DNA of 64,000 nt from assembly GCA_002370555.1 (NCBI GenBank), contig AP014718.1:868001-932000 (forward strand). The letters run 5' to 3'. The DNA comes from Arthrobacter sp. Hiyo4. GTDB lineage: Bacteria > Actinomycetota > Actinomycetes > Actinomycetales > Micrococcaceae. Under the pieces are notes generated by a model. The model was given only the letters and a program-made list of their open reading frames with translations, did no database searches and had not been told where the DNA came from. Each line of letters begins with the position of its first letter. Position 1 is the first letter of the stretch. The position numbers and the translations under genes are program-made. Positions 11,005 through 19,702 of this stretch are shown here, piece after piece.

Positions 11005-11222
11005 CGTTCGCTGTCCGCCTCGTACTGTAGGTGTTGGGTAGCAACCTCTTGGTTGACTGTCTGGTAATAGCCCGGGGTCAACCGGGAATCGGAGATCACC
11101 GCGTCCGGCAATAGGGCCTGGATCGCCGCGAGATCATCCGTGCAGCCCGGTCCTGGGCCGTGGGTTTCGGCGGTTATGGATCCGGATGCCGAAACGGTGA
11201 TGGTGTAAATCTTCTTCTGCAT
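11001..11222 (-). CDS. DUF2997-like small protein
   Basis: 73 residues. The pattern KKIYTITVSASGSITAET, then GPGCTDDLAAI, then LTPGYYQ resembles DUF2997. Those proteins have a beta hairpin, a G-x-G-C segment and a PEYY-like end, and commonly sit beside Ycf35/DUF1257 and Ycf46-type genes. The start overlaps the preceding stop (TGATG) and the stop overlaps the next start (ATGA), so all three are translationally coupled. The single cysteine in GPGC could bind a metal or be modified (speculative). Confidence 0.65.
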   Translation of the reverse strand: MQKKIYTITVSASGSITAETHGPGPGCTDDLAAIQALLPDAVISDSRLTPGYYQTVNQEVATQHLQYEADSER

Positions 11223-11650
11223 CAGGTCGCCTGTTCGAAAACGAGTTGGACTTCGCCGTTGGCTGCAGTCTGTGAGACGAGGACCAAGCCCATGTCCGCG
11301 GCGCGGGCGTGGAGCGAGTCCACGGTTCGCTGTTGGAGCAGTGCACCGACGCTCATGTCCAAGTCGGCGAGCATGTTCCCGGTGACCTCGTCCGCGGCGT
11401 TGTCGACCCGGCCCAGGAAGACCTCGCCGATCCGTTGGAAAGTGATCCTTCCATAAGGGCTATTTCCGGTAATGCGTCCCTCGGCGACGCTCAATTGGGT
11501 TGCACCCATGGCATGGAGCGCGTCCTGGAGGAGCTGGCCGTCCTTGATGCGGGTCGTCTTGCACTTTTCGCACAAGTCGGTGCTGCGGGCTTCGCGGATG
11601 GCGGCAACGGCGGCAATCCCCAGGGGGATCAGAAGCAGCTCGAGACTCAT
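11222..11650 (-). CDS. DUF1257/Ycf35-like protein
   Basis: 142 residues. The N-terminus is a hydrophobic helix (LELLLIPLGIAAVAAI) followed by CEKC. The body (LLQDALHAMGATQLSV, YGRITFQRIGEVFLGRVD, LLQQRTVDSLHARAADMGL, VQLVFEQA) follows the layout of the chloroplast and bacterial Ycf35/DUF1257 family. The CxxC and membrane helix are additions to the usual form. It starts 4 bases after the ATPase stop and overlaps the DUF2997-like start. The family call rests on layout and context and needs a profile search. Confidence 0.6.
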   Translation of the reverse strand: MSLELLLIPLGIAAVAAIREARSTDLCEKCKTTRIKDGQLLQDALHAMGATQLSVAEGRITGNSPYGRITFQRIGEVFLGRVDNAADEVTGNMLADLDMSVGALLQQRTVDSLHARAADMGLVLVSQTAANGEVQLVFEQAT

Positions 11651-11654
11651 GGGG

Positions 11655-13291
11655 CTAGTCCCCGAAATCGATCTGCCGGCCACCGCGCCAAGAGTTGACG
11701 TCGGCTGTGGCGGCGGTGCCGCTGGTCGAGTAGTCCTCCCGTGCGCTGGTCGATGTTGCCGCCACGGCGCGTTTGGACGCCCATTCACGAACTGCGTTGA
11801 TCTGTTCGGCCTGGGTGACGGAGAGCGGGACCGTGTTGGAGATCGCCCTGCTCAGGTCCTTTTCATTGAGCTTGCGACGTTCGGAGAACGCCTCGAAGCA
11901 CGCACTGACCGCAGCTTCGGCGATTTCAGCGCCGGAGAATCCTTCCGTCTGCTCGGCCAGGAATGCCAGCGAACTGGCAGTGATCTCAAAATCGCCGGAG
12001 GCAGCTGAGGACGCAGTGAGCCGTTTCTCGAGCTGGATGCGCCAGATGTGAACCCGTTCTTCCTTCGTCGGGAGGTCGACAAAGAAGATCTCATCAAAGC
12101 GGCCCTTGCGGAGGAACTCCGGCGGCAGGGAATCAATCTTGTTCGCCGTGGCGATGACGAATACCGGATTCTTTTTTTCCTGCATCCACGTCAGAAAGGT
12201 CCCGAAGACCCGCTGGCTGGTGCCGGAGTCTCCGCTGCCGCTCGATCCGAAGCCCTTTTCAATTTCGTCGATCCACAAGATCGAAGGAGACACGGCCTCG
12301 GCCAGCTTTAGGGCACCCCTCATGTTTTGCTCGCTGGAGCCCACCAGGCCGGAGAAGACACGGCCGACGTCAAGCCGCAGGAGGGGCAGTCCCCATAGCG
12401 TAGCCATGCAGGTGGCTGTCAGGCTCTTGCCGCAGCCGGGGATACCGGTGATGAGGACGCCCTTCGGCGCGGGGATGGACCAGCGCTGCGCCTCCGGCAG
12501 CCAAGAACCGTTGCGTTTCTTCAACCACTTCTTGAGATTTTCCAAGCCGCCAACATCGTTCATCGTTCCTTCGGCGGAGATGAATTCCAGCAGCCCGGAC
12601 TTTCTGATGGTTTGGCGCTTCTCGTCAAGGACTAGGGCGATGTCAGACGCATCCAGCCGGCGATCCGAGGCGATGGCGCGGGCGAAGGCATTCTCCGCCT
12701 CGCCTAGAGTCAAGCCCTGTGCAGCCTGGATGAGCCTCTGGTGGTCATCCGGGCTGAGATCCACAACGATTGACGCGGCGTTCGCGGTGACGATCTCGTC
12801 CAGGACGCCTTCGATTTCGCCGGCCGTCGGCAGCGGAAGATCGACGACGGTGACTTCCTTCTCCAGGTCAGCAGGCAGCGTCAGACCGGGGGAGACGATG
12901 ATGAGCGTGTGTGGGACATCGCCGGTCCGGAACGCAGTGGCAGCGTCCTGGACCGCGCGGACCATCGTCGGCTCGGCGGCCGGCCCTGCGCCCCAAGGAA
13001 GTGGTGAAGATCGAAGAACACGAAAATGGTCGGTTCCGGGGCTTTAATCGCCTCTGCCAGGGCAGCGTCAGGTGCCGTAGGCTTTCCAGACTGGCCCGGG
13101 GCGTGGAGGCCTTTGGATACGGTGTAAGTGACGACACGGCGGGACCGCCGAAGATCCGGACTCGTCGCTACAGCTTCCGCAGCGGCGATCACTCGGTTGC
13201 CCTCGTGTGTCTCCACCAGCAGGATCGGGTGCCTCGCCCGGATGAGCTCGACCAGAGTCTCGCCGAAAACCAATGGCGTCTTTGTATTCAC
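11655..13291 (-). CDS. Ycf46-like AAA+ ATPase, one frameshift
   Basis: About 546 residues. The N-terminal third ([34 protein letters not shown]) is the inactive RecA-like domain typical of Ycf46. The C-terminal AAA+ module has Walker [12 protein letters not shown], Walker [11 protein letters not shown], sensor [16 protein letters not shown], arginine finger [11 protein letters not shown] and a lid with [13 protein letters not shown] start at 13291 follows a G-rich site. The frame changes near 12985 in a G run. It leads a minus-strand operon of six or seven genes. Ycf46 proteins are remodelling ATPases of poorly known function. Here it likely drives assembly or unfolding for the radical-SAM and DUF partners (inferred). 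Confidence 0.85.
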
Positions 13292-13571
13292 TTTTGCCCC
13301 CAGAGTTCTTGTGTCCCAATTGGAGGAAGCCTATCCCAGCAACAATGTGATGTGAGTCAAATTACATCTCACCGTAATCAATAGTTTCTTGGGGCGAATT
13401 TTGTCCGGCCGTGTGGGAGCTTGCTGCGTCCGTCACATCATGAATTGAGCGGGGCACTGGAATCGTCGCTTCTTCAAATATCCCTTCCGTTTCGATAGTG
13501 GCTAACCCTGGCAACGGACGGGAAATGGATTTATTGACGTCCGAGATTCGGCGGGCGCTACGCTCGTGCCA

Positions 13572-13726
13572 CCAACCCCGGCACACTCTCCTGGATCGTG
13601 AGGGAGGCTTTCGTGCTGACGGGGGAGCCCGGCGTCGTTGCGCAGTCCAGGACGCGGAAGCCAGCGGTGAGTGCGTCTTTTGGTGATCTTGGTGTTCACG
13701 TAGCCGCGGTTGTCGATATGGAACCT
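13572..13726 (-). pseudogene. fragment of a phoD 3' end
   Basis: About 155 bases align with the end of the intact phoD gene near 40045-40200. The reverse strand reads FHIDNRGYVNTKITK where the intact gene has FYNDNRGYVNTTITR, followed by the remains of the DYVTTPGSPVSTKAAFTIQD segment. There is no upstream coding part. It is a decayed partial copy. Confidence 0.8.
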
Positions 13727-13739
13727 AACGGATGGGTTC

Positions 13740-13965
13740 CAAGCCCTTGTCGGGTCCAGGTGAGGCACTCCGGGACGTCCCGCCGTCGGCCGTTCCCACA
13801 GCGACTCAGCCACCCGCACCGCACACCTCACGATCCGCAGCGTGTCCGCGCTGATGGTGTCCAGCGGTCCGGAGACGTCGTGGTTGGGCCCCTTCGGAGA
13901 ACTCCAGCCGGTCCGCCCGCCGCAGCACCTCCGGGCTGCCCACCAAGCTCGCTGGCCCTCGGTGA
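13740..13965 (-). pseudogene. fragments of a GAF-domain regulator
   Basis: Two blocks match the intact regulator at 4528-5807. Bases about 13755-13880 correspond to about 5150-5270 (SGPLDTISADTLRIVRCAVRVAESL). Bases about 13890-13945 correspond to about 5430-5485. The stretch between them (about 155 bases in the intact gene) is deleted. No start, stop or full domain remains. Confidence 0.8.
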
Positions 13966-14012
13966 GCACTTTTGCCCTTACAGATTGTCGGCGCCAGGTG
14001 GGATCATGCAGC

Positions 14013-15389
14013 ATGGCACGTAAACGTCGTCGCTCAGCTAGCGCTGGTGCCGGTGGGCTTGGCCCCTTCGGCATCTTTCTCGCTCTCGTCGCGATCGGGG
14101 TCCTCATCAAGTACTGGTGGGTTCTCCTGATCGTTCTCGGTGTGGTTGGGCTGACCGTGGCAATCGTCCACTTCGCCAGGACCCCGGCCCCTCCGGTCAT
14201 GGCGCGCTCGCCGAAGCCGGTCCGTCCAGTCGAGCCCCCATCGGTCATGACCCCGCACAGGCCAGCCCTCGCCAGTGAAGATATCGCGGACCAGATGCGC
14301 GCCACCAAACAAGTCCGCCACCTACGAGACATGCAGGAATGGGACTACGAGTGGATCCGGCTGACCCACCCAGAAAAGAGCAGCCGCGAACTCAGTGAAA
14401 TCGCCAACGCCCACTTCGCACGGGGGCGGTCGATCGGCGTCAACTACGAGTGGGCCAGCCCTCTTGGTTCCAGATCAGACGAGCCAGCTGAGGGCGTTGG
14501 CGTGACTCCTGAGGCCCCCAAGCGCATCCCCCCGGACACGGACCGCACGGCGCAAGCCGAACCAGGGGAGCTTCTCGCACGGGACCCACGCACCATGTGG
14601 GCGTGGGCCGACTATCTGGACGGACGGCTCTCCCTGCCTGTCAGCGACGAGGACGCGCGGCAGGTCCTGGCAGCAATCCCGCCCGGCGACCACGTCGAGA
14701 TCTTCGGTGCGGTCGCCATCGGGGCAGGCCTTCTCGGGGCCACGGACACGCTCCCGCACGAGGCCAGATTCGCAGCGAGGACATTCGACCGCTGGATCCT
14801 GCCGTGTCCGGGGCGTCCGGCCGAGATTATCCCCGCCTCCAGTACCAGGCACTACGGGACGGCCAGGCCGGTCGATGTGGCCCGCTGGATGGAACAGAGC
14901 AACTTCGCCGTGGCCGATGGCCGGCGTCTGCGGGCCTACTCCGACCGGATGCGCGTCGATCGGTTCGACGAGGGCGCCGGGCTGTCCATCCTCAGGCTTC
15001 CCGACAACCCCTTCGCGCCAGTCCCGCCAAGGCTCGGCACTGGAGGCGAGGATGCCCTTGTGGCGGACTACATCAAATCCGTCACCCACCGCGTCCGCAA
15101 GGCGCACGCCAACTACGGCGCCGGCGACGCGAGGCTGGCCCTCCATGAAACATACGGGGAGAACAAAGACAGGCTCTCACGGGCCGAAAACTACTTGGAG
15201 TGTGCGGTAGACGACGTAAAGCTACACCCCCGAATCGGAGCCGAGACTCACAAGGCTCTCGTCAGCCACTTCCGCAACGCCGACCTGAAGGCTGCCTTCT
15301 TTTGCTTGGCGCTCGGCCTGCCCTATCCGGGAGAAAAACCACTAAACAGGGTGCTCAAAAGGCCCCCTACACCAGCCGACTTCTACTGA
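14013..15389 (+). CDS. membrane-anchored protein of unknown function
   Basis: 458 residues, intact. A basic N-terminus (MARKRRRSA) precedes one long or two short hydrophobic helices near residues 17-50. A proline-rich linker and a large soluble part follow. EWIRLTHPEKSSRELSEIANAHF looks like a helix-turn-helix-like or Lsr2-like motif but I cannot assign it. The central part repeats tryptophan and aspartate (MWAWADYLDGRLSLP, FDRWILPCPGRPAEI). The ATG at 14013 has a weak AGGTGGG 11 bases upstream. It stands alone, flanked on both sides by decayed partial gene copies, suggesting arrival or survival within a rearranged segment. Function unknown. Confidence 0.7.
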   Translation: MARKRRRSASAGAGGLGPFGIFLALVAIGVLIKYWWVLLIVLGVVGLTVAIVHFARTPAPPVMARSPKPVRPVEPPSVMTPHRPALASEDIADQMRATKQVRHLRDMQEWDYEWIRLTHPEKSSRELSEIANAHFARGRSIGVNYEWASPLGSRSDEPAEGVGVTPEAPKRIPPDTDRTAQAEPGELLARDPRTMWAWADYLDGRLSLPVSDEDARQVLAAIPPGDHVEIFGAVAIGAGLLGATDTLPHEARFAARTFDRWILPCPGRPAEIIPASSTRHYGTARPVDVARWMEQSNFAVADGRRLRAYSDRMRVDRFDEGAGLSILRLPDNPFAPVPPRLGTGGEDALVADYIKSVTHRVRKAHANYGAGDARLALHETYGENKDRLSRAENYLECAVDDVKLHPRIGAETHKALVSHFRNADLKAAFFCLALGLPYPGEKPLNRVLKRPPTPADFY

Positions 15390-15641
15390 CCTGTGGAGTG
15401 CGGCGCGCCGCTGGGCGCCGCATCGTTCTGCACAGTAGCCATGTAAGCGTTCGTGTCGATTCATCTGAGAATTCGTCCAGCCGTTCATGTTCACGCCGCA
15501 TCTCGATCTCGGTCTCAACCAGGATTCTTCAAAGGGCCGGGTCCGGTTCGAGGTTTTGCCGTTGCCGCAGAATTGCCGTCGCGATGCTCTTGGTGTTCAT
15601 GCGGCTGGGCTGGTGGACCGGCACTGGCAGTTCCAATCGTC

Positions 15642-15910
15642 ACGACCTGCACAGAGCCGCAGTCCGCCGCGCCGGAAGCACCGACCGCCTCCGACCCCGG
15701 CTTCGAAGCCGCCTACCAGGCCGCCCAAAAGAGCCTGGCCGAGGGCGGCCTCCCCATCGGGGCAGCGCTCGCCCGGCGGAGCATGTCATTGCCAGCGGGC
15801 ACAACGAACGCGTCCAGAACGCGGACCCCGTCGCGCACGGCGGGATGTCCGCCCTCCGCGCTGCCGGCCGGCAGAGAAGTTAGCTGTGGGCGGAGGATAT
15901 TGCTGAATAG
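15642..15910 (+). pseudogene. decayed copy of the nucleoside deaminase gene
   Basis: The sequence aligns codon by codon with the intact deaminase at 28327-28806. The start codon is ACG (15642) instead of ATG. One base is missing near 15778 after ALAR. About 190 bases are deleted after the GRQ codons, so the copy jumps to the last LWAEDIAE codons and TAG. The zinc-binding PCxxC segment is gone, so no active enzyme can be made. Confidence 0.85.
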
Positions 15911-15994
15911 GCCCCGGGTCTGCTCTCGGGGCCAGATGACGATGTTGGCGCGGCCGATTAGACGTGCGTCATCAGCCGGTGTAAAGGTGGACAG

Positions 15995-16729
15995 ATGAAT
16001 GCCGACATCAACTTCTATTTCGACCCGGTCTGCCCTTTCGCCTGGATGACCAGCAAATGGGTGCGGCAGGTGCAGGCCCAGCGTGACTACACCGTGGACT
16101 GGCGGTTCATCTCCTTGCGCCAGGTCAATGCCGATATTGACTATGACGCCCATTTTCCGCCCGAGTACGAAGCCGGACACACCGCCGGGCTCCGGCTTCT
16201 GCGGGTGGCGGCCAAGGCACGTGCGGAGCACGGCCGTGAGTCAATCGCCCGGCTGTACAAGGCATGCGGCACACACATCTTCGAAACCGTCCCGGACACG
16301 GACCAGGGCACCGAGGAACAGGTGCGCGAGCGGCGCGGCACTCGTGAGTTTGTGGAGCCGATCCTCGCCGAGGCCGGTCTGCCCCTGGAGCTCGCGGAAG
16401 CTCTCGACGACGAGTCCTGGGACCTCGAAATCCGGCAAGAAACGGATGAGGCGCTGGCCCTGACCGGCAAGGACGTGGGAACACCCATCATCCACTTTGA
16501 GCCACCCGCCGGCGTGGCCTTCTTCGGCCCGGTGATCAGCCGACTGCCGGACAGGGAGTCGGCCGCCGAGCTGTGGGACCACGTGGTGGGGCTGGCACGC
16601 TTCCCTGGATTCGCCGAGCTCAAGCGCAGCCTGCGCGAGCAGCCTCAGCTTCCTGCTTTCGGGGTCGCCGCGGACACCGTCGGTCAGCAGGAGGACTGGC
16701 ACGGCGGCAGCCGGCGGCAGAAGAAGTGA
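15995..16729 (+). CDS. DsbA-like protein of the mycothiol-dependent nitroreductase (Rv2466c) family
   Basis: 244 residues, intact. The thioredoxin-like start INFYFDPVCPFAWMTSKWV, a central helical insertion (RLYKACGTHIFE, LPLELAEALDDESWD) and GTPIIHFEPPAGVAFFGPVI with the cis-proline are typical of this actinobacterial family. Those proteins reduce nitro compounds or disulfides with mycothiol. The active site reads CPFA, so only the first cysteine is present, whereas many relatives have CPWC. This fits a monothiol mechanism or altered activity. AAGGTGG precedes the ATG. The SRPBCC gene follows 20 bases later. Confidence 0.8.
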   Translation: MNADINFYFDPVCPFAWMTSKWVRQVQAQRDYTVDWRFISLRQVNADIDYDAHFPPEYEAGHTAGLRLLRVAAKARAEHGRESIARLYKACGTHIFETVPDTDQGTEEQVRERRGTREFVEPILAEAGLPLELAEALDDESWDLEIRQETDEALALTGKDVGTPIIHFEPPAGVAFFGPVISRLPDRESAAELWDHVVGLARFPGFAELKRSLREQPQLPAFGVAADTVGQQEDWHGGSRRQKK

Positions 16730-16749
16730 GCGGTTGTAAGGATGGATCC

Positions 16750-17238
16750 ATGAATCAGAACAGCATCCGCCACCATCAGGAGTCGGTCACGGTCAAGGCA
16801 TCAGCAGAGGCGCTGTACGACCTGGTCTCGGACATCACCCGCACCGGCGAGTGGAGCCCTGTCTGTACATCGTGCTGGTGGGACCACGAGGAAACCGCCG
16901 GCCAGCCCGGAGCCTGGTTCACCGGGCGCAATGAGCTGCCGCAGCGTACCTGGGAGACCCGGTCGCAGGTAGTGGCCGCGGAGCGGGGCCGCGAGTTCGC
17001 CTGGGTGGTAGGCGGCAGCTTTGTCCGCTGGGGCTTCACCATGACCCCTGTAGATGCCGGGACGACGCTGACCGAGTCGTGGGAGTTCCTGCCGGACGGG
17101 GTAGCCATGTTCGAGGAAAAGTTCGGCGACGGGGCACCGGCCCAGATCGCCGACCGCACCCGGCAGGCGCACCACGGCATCCCGGTAACGCTTGCCGCGA
17201 TCAAGCGGATCGCAGAATCCATCGATGCGAACGGGTAG
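16750..17238 (+). CDS. SRPBCC family (polyketide cyclase/dehydrase-like) protein
   Basis: 162 residues, intact. It has the START/Bet v1-like layout: a first strand HHQESVTVKASAEALYDLVSDITRTGEWSP, then a glycine-rich hairpin region and a long C-terminal helix (RQAHHGIPVTLAAIKRIAES). Such proteins bind hydrophobic ligands in a central pocket; many have no defined reaction. AAGGA lies eight bases before the ATG. It is probably cotranscribed with the DsbA-like gene. The ligand is unknown. Confidence 0.8.
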   Translation: MNQNSIRHHQESVTVKASAEALYDLVSDITRTGEWSPVCTSCWWDHEETAGQPGAWFTGRNELPQRTWETRSQVVAAERGREFAWVVGGSFVRWGFTMTPVDAGTTLTESWEFLPDGVAMFEEKFGDGAPAQIADRTRQAHHGIPVTLAAIKRIAESIDANG

Positions 17239-17265
17239 GCCTGGTTCTGGGACGGGAGTGCTGCA

Positions 17266-18030
17266 TCACTGAAGGATGACCGGCTCAGGCCCGAGCCGGC
17301 CCGCCAGCTCCGGGATGCTTGACGCGGTAAGGTCCCAGTCGCCCTCCGGCACGAGGTCCGCCGTCTGGCTGGGGCCGTATTCGGTGGGGCGGGCGATGAA
17401 TGCCGTGGCCAGTCCTGCTTTACGGGCTGCGTGCAGGTCGTTGTTGTGGGCGGCCGCGAGCATCACCTCGCCGGGGTTCAGATCCAGGAACTCTGCCGTC
17501 CGCAGGTAGGCCGTCGGCAGCGGTTTGTACGTGCGGGTCATGTCCGAGCCGATGATTACGTCCCACGGCAGGCCGGCGTTCCTGGCCATGAACAGCAGCA
17601 GTGAGGTGTTGCCGTTGGACAGGGGTCCCACAATGTAGCAGCGGCGGATGGCTGCCAGGCCTTCCACGCTGTCCGGCCACGGCGGGAGCCGGTGCCAGGA
17701 CTTGTTGAGCTCCTCCAAGGCCTCCGCATCGAGCCGCTCCGGGTTGAAGCCGTGGTGGCGGAGCACTTGGTCCAGGTTTTCGCGGTGGAGCGTGTCCAGG
17801 GTGGCGAAGTCACGGGTGCCGGTGCGGATTGCTTCCATGGCCGGCTGGTAGAGGGCGCGCCAGTCGTCCGCGAAGGCCGCAGCGTCGAGCTTCTGCCCCC
17901 TGTCGGCGGCGAAGGCCGCCGCCTGGCGTCCGACGCCGGTGCGCCAGTCCACCACGGTCCCGAAGGTGTCGAAAAGGACGGCGCGCACCTCTCGCCCGGT
18001 GGATGGTGAACGGTACGGCTGGAACCTCAT
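17266..18030 (-). CDS. haloacid dehalogenase type II
   Basis: 254 residues, intact. The HAD nucleophile motif VLFDTFGTVVDWRTGV begins near residue 17. The second motif is PLSNGNTSLL, the conserved lysine lies in DMTRTYKPLPTAY, and the last motif is AAAHNNDLHAARKAGLATAFI. These match L-2-haloacid dehalogenases, which replace a halogen on C2 of short acids with a hydroxyl. GGAGACAGG precedes the ATG. It faces the SRPBCC gene convergently. A related phosphatase role cannot be excluded. Confidence 0.85.
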   Translation of the reverse strand: MRFQPYRSPSTGREVRAVLFDTFGTVVDWRTGVGRQAAAFAADRGQKLDAAAFADDWRALYQPAMEAIRTGTRDFATLDTLHRENLDQVLRHHGFNPERLDAEALEELNKSWHRLPPWPDSVEGLAAIRRCYIVGPLSNGNTSLLLFMARNAGLPWDVIIGSDMTRTYKPLPTAYLRTAEFLDLNPGEVMLAAAHNNDLHAARKAGLATAFIARPTEYGPSQTADLVPEGDWDLTASSIPELAGRLGPEPVILQ

Positions 18031-18143
18031 GTCCTGTCTCCTTCTGTAAACTCCCTGACCGATAGTCTGGCAGGCGAGTGCCGCCGTCGTCCTTCCCCTT
18101 CCTTCGTGCCGGAGCGCCGTTTTAGTGTCAGGGCGTAATCGGC

Positions 18144-18428
18144 CCCGGTGGCCGCCTGGTGGTCAGTGCGTGGCTCGCCGGGACCGGTGCCAGCGAATGG
18201 AAGGTCCGCCACCTGCTGGAGCCGATCTGCCGCGAAGGGCGGCGGCCCTCGATGGGCACGCGCGAGGAGTATGAGGCGATGGCAGCGGCCGCCGGCTTTG
18301 CGGCCACTGGCTATGAGGATGTCAGCCGCCGCGTCGCCCGCACCTGGCGCATCTGCGCCGGCCACCCCCGCGTGATCCTTGGCCCACCGCACTGCCCGCT
18401 CATTATTGCCTCGTCTGCGGACGCCTGA
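18144..18428 (+). pseudogene. C-terminal stump of a SAM-dependent methyltransferase
   Basis: The frame begins GGRLVVSAWLAGTGASEW and continues VRHLLEPICREGRRPSMGTREEYEAM and DVSRRVARTWRICA, ending in TGA at 18428. This is the last third of a UbiE/tocopherol methyltransferase-like protein. The SAM-binding glycine loop and everything before it are absent, and the sequence just upstream belongs to the dehalogenase promoter region. It is a truncated, probably dead gene. Confidence 0.7.
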
Positions 18429-18442
18429 CGTCCCTGCCGTTT

Positions 18443-19512
18443 CTACGTTTGGGAGGTGGCTTGGCGGGCGCTGTCGCGCACCACAAGAGTGGGCGGAATT
18501 GGCGTGCGGTCAACGTCCCGTCCCTCCATGGCGCCGAGGAGCACCTCGGTGCTCATCAGCGCCAGCGCGGTGAAGTCCTGGCGCACGGTGGTTAGGGGAG
18601 GCAGGAAATAGTCAGACCCTTCAACGTCGTCGAATCCCACGATGCTGACGTCCTCCGGAACGCGGATGCCGTTTTCGGTGAATGCCCGGATCAGCCCGAG
18701 GGCGGTATGGTCACTGGCGGCAAAAATGGCCTGCGGAACCCTTCCCTCGCGCACCAGCCGGAGGCCGGTCTCGTAAGCCCATTTGGGGCTCCAGTCACCC
18801 TCGATGCAAAGCCCCGGCGTGAGCCCTGCATCCCGCAGAGCCGCTTCCCAGCCGCGCTTGCGTACCCGGCCGTCGAACCAGTCCATGGAGCCTGCAATAT
18901 GGGCGATGTCCCTATGGCCCAGCTCTATGAGGTGCTGGGTGGCCAGCCTTGCGCCCAATTCCTGGTTTTCCGAATACGTAAAGACATTGGGAGTTGAGGA
19001 TGCTCCGGCGGCAATCATCTCCACAGGGACACGGCACGTGGCGTTCCAGACGGCTGCTGCCATGTCCACTACCGGGCAATGACGATGATTCCCCCCACGC
19101 CGGTATCGTCCAAGGTGTCGAGGGCGTCCTGGACGGACGCCTCATAGGGCTTCTCGACACTGATGACGGTTGTGGCATAGCCCTTCTTCCGGGCAACATT
19201 TTCAAGAGCCATCAGCGTACCCACAGGGCCAAACCTCGGCGAGCCGTCGGATAGTATGCCGATGGACGTCGATCGGCTGGTCACCAATGCAGTGGCAGCC
19301 CGGTTGCGACGGTAACCGATGTCTTTGATGACCTGCAAAACACGTTCCCGTGTCGCCGCGCTTACGTCCGGTGCGTCATTGAGTACGCGCGAAACTGTGC
19401 CGAATGACACGCCAGCCGCGCTCGCTACATCGTTGATAGTGGGCTTGCGCCGCCGCAGCGGGGCAACCGGTAACCCCTCGTTCGCCTCACGGGGAACAAT
19501 CGTGCCTGCCAC
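18443..19512 (-). CDS. LacI family transcriptional regulator, one frameshift
   Basis: About 356 residues. The N-terminal helix-turn-helix (PTINDVASAAGVSFGTVSRVLND, then RERVLQVIKDIGYRRNRAA) is a canonical LacI head. The periplasmic-binding-like body has GARLATQHLIELGHRDIAHI, IFAASDHTALGLIRAF and VSIVGFDDVEGSDYFLPPLTTVRQDF. A GTG at 19512 is chosen because AGGAGAAG lies just upstream. The frame changes near 19070 (one base missing before the in-frame TAG). It is divergent from the sugar transport operon, whose promoter carries two CGTAAACGTTTACG sites, so it almost certainly represses that operon and perhaps itself. Confidence 0.88.
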
Positions 19513-19621
19513 ACCTTCTCCTGTCTTGCACCTCAAGGGCACAGAACCTTCCGGTTCCGTGCCTTTCGATCTTACGCCGGGCCACCGGTCCACGCTTCCG
19601 AAAGGAATCGCAATGTGATGG

Positions 19622-19651
19622 TTGACACCACTCACCGTAAACGTTTACGAT
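19622..19651 (+). promoter_or_regulatory. candidate promoter of the sugar operon
   Basis: TTGACA at 19622-19627 and TACGAT at 19646-19651 are separated by 18 bases. The -10 element lies inside the first LacI-type operator, so bound repressor would block polymerase. Confidence 0.6.
19636..19649. promoter_or_regulatory. LacI-type operator 1
   Basis: CGTAAACGTTTACG is a perfect 14-base palindrome with the central CG typical of LacI/CcpA-family operators. It overlaps the -10 region of the sugar operon promoter. Confidence 0.85.
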
Positions 19652-19656
19652 GGTGT

Positions 19657-19672
19657 CCGTAAACGTTTACGG
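19657..19672. promoter_or_regulatory. LacI-type operator 2
   Basis: CCGTAAACGTTTACGG is a perfect 16-base palindrome with the same core as operator 1. The centres are 22 bases apart, about two helical turns, so two repressor dimers can bind the same face of DNA. Confidence 0.85.
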
Positions 19673-19702
19673 AAGTAACCAACCAACGAAGGAAGGAGCG
19701 GG

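Noticed and set aside
12106..13047. A 313-codon plus-strand frame opposite the AAA+ gene
   Set aside because: Serine/proline/arginine-rich shadow; the minus strand carries all AAA+ motifs.
13842..14012. Longer N-terminus for the orphan membrane protein from the start codon at 13842
   Set aside because: The upstream part is the GAF-regulator remnant; the ATG at 14013 gives a normal basic end before the membrane helix.
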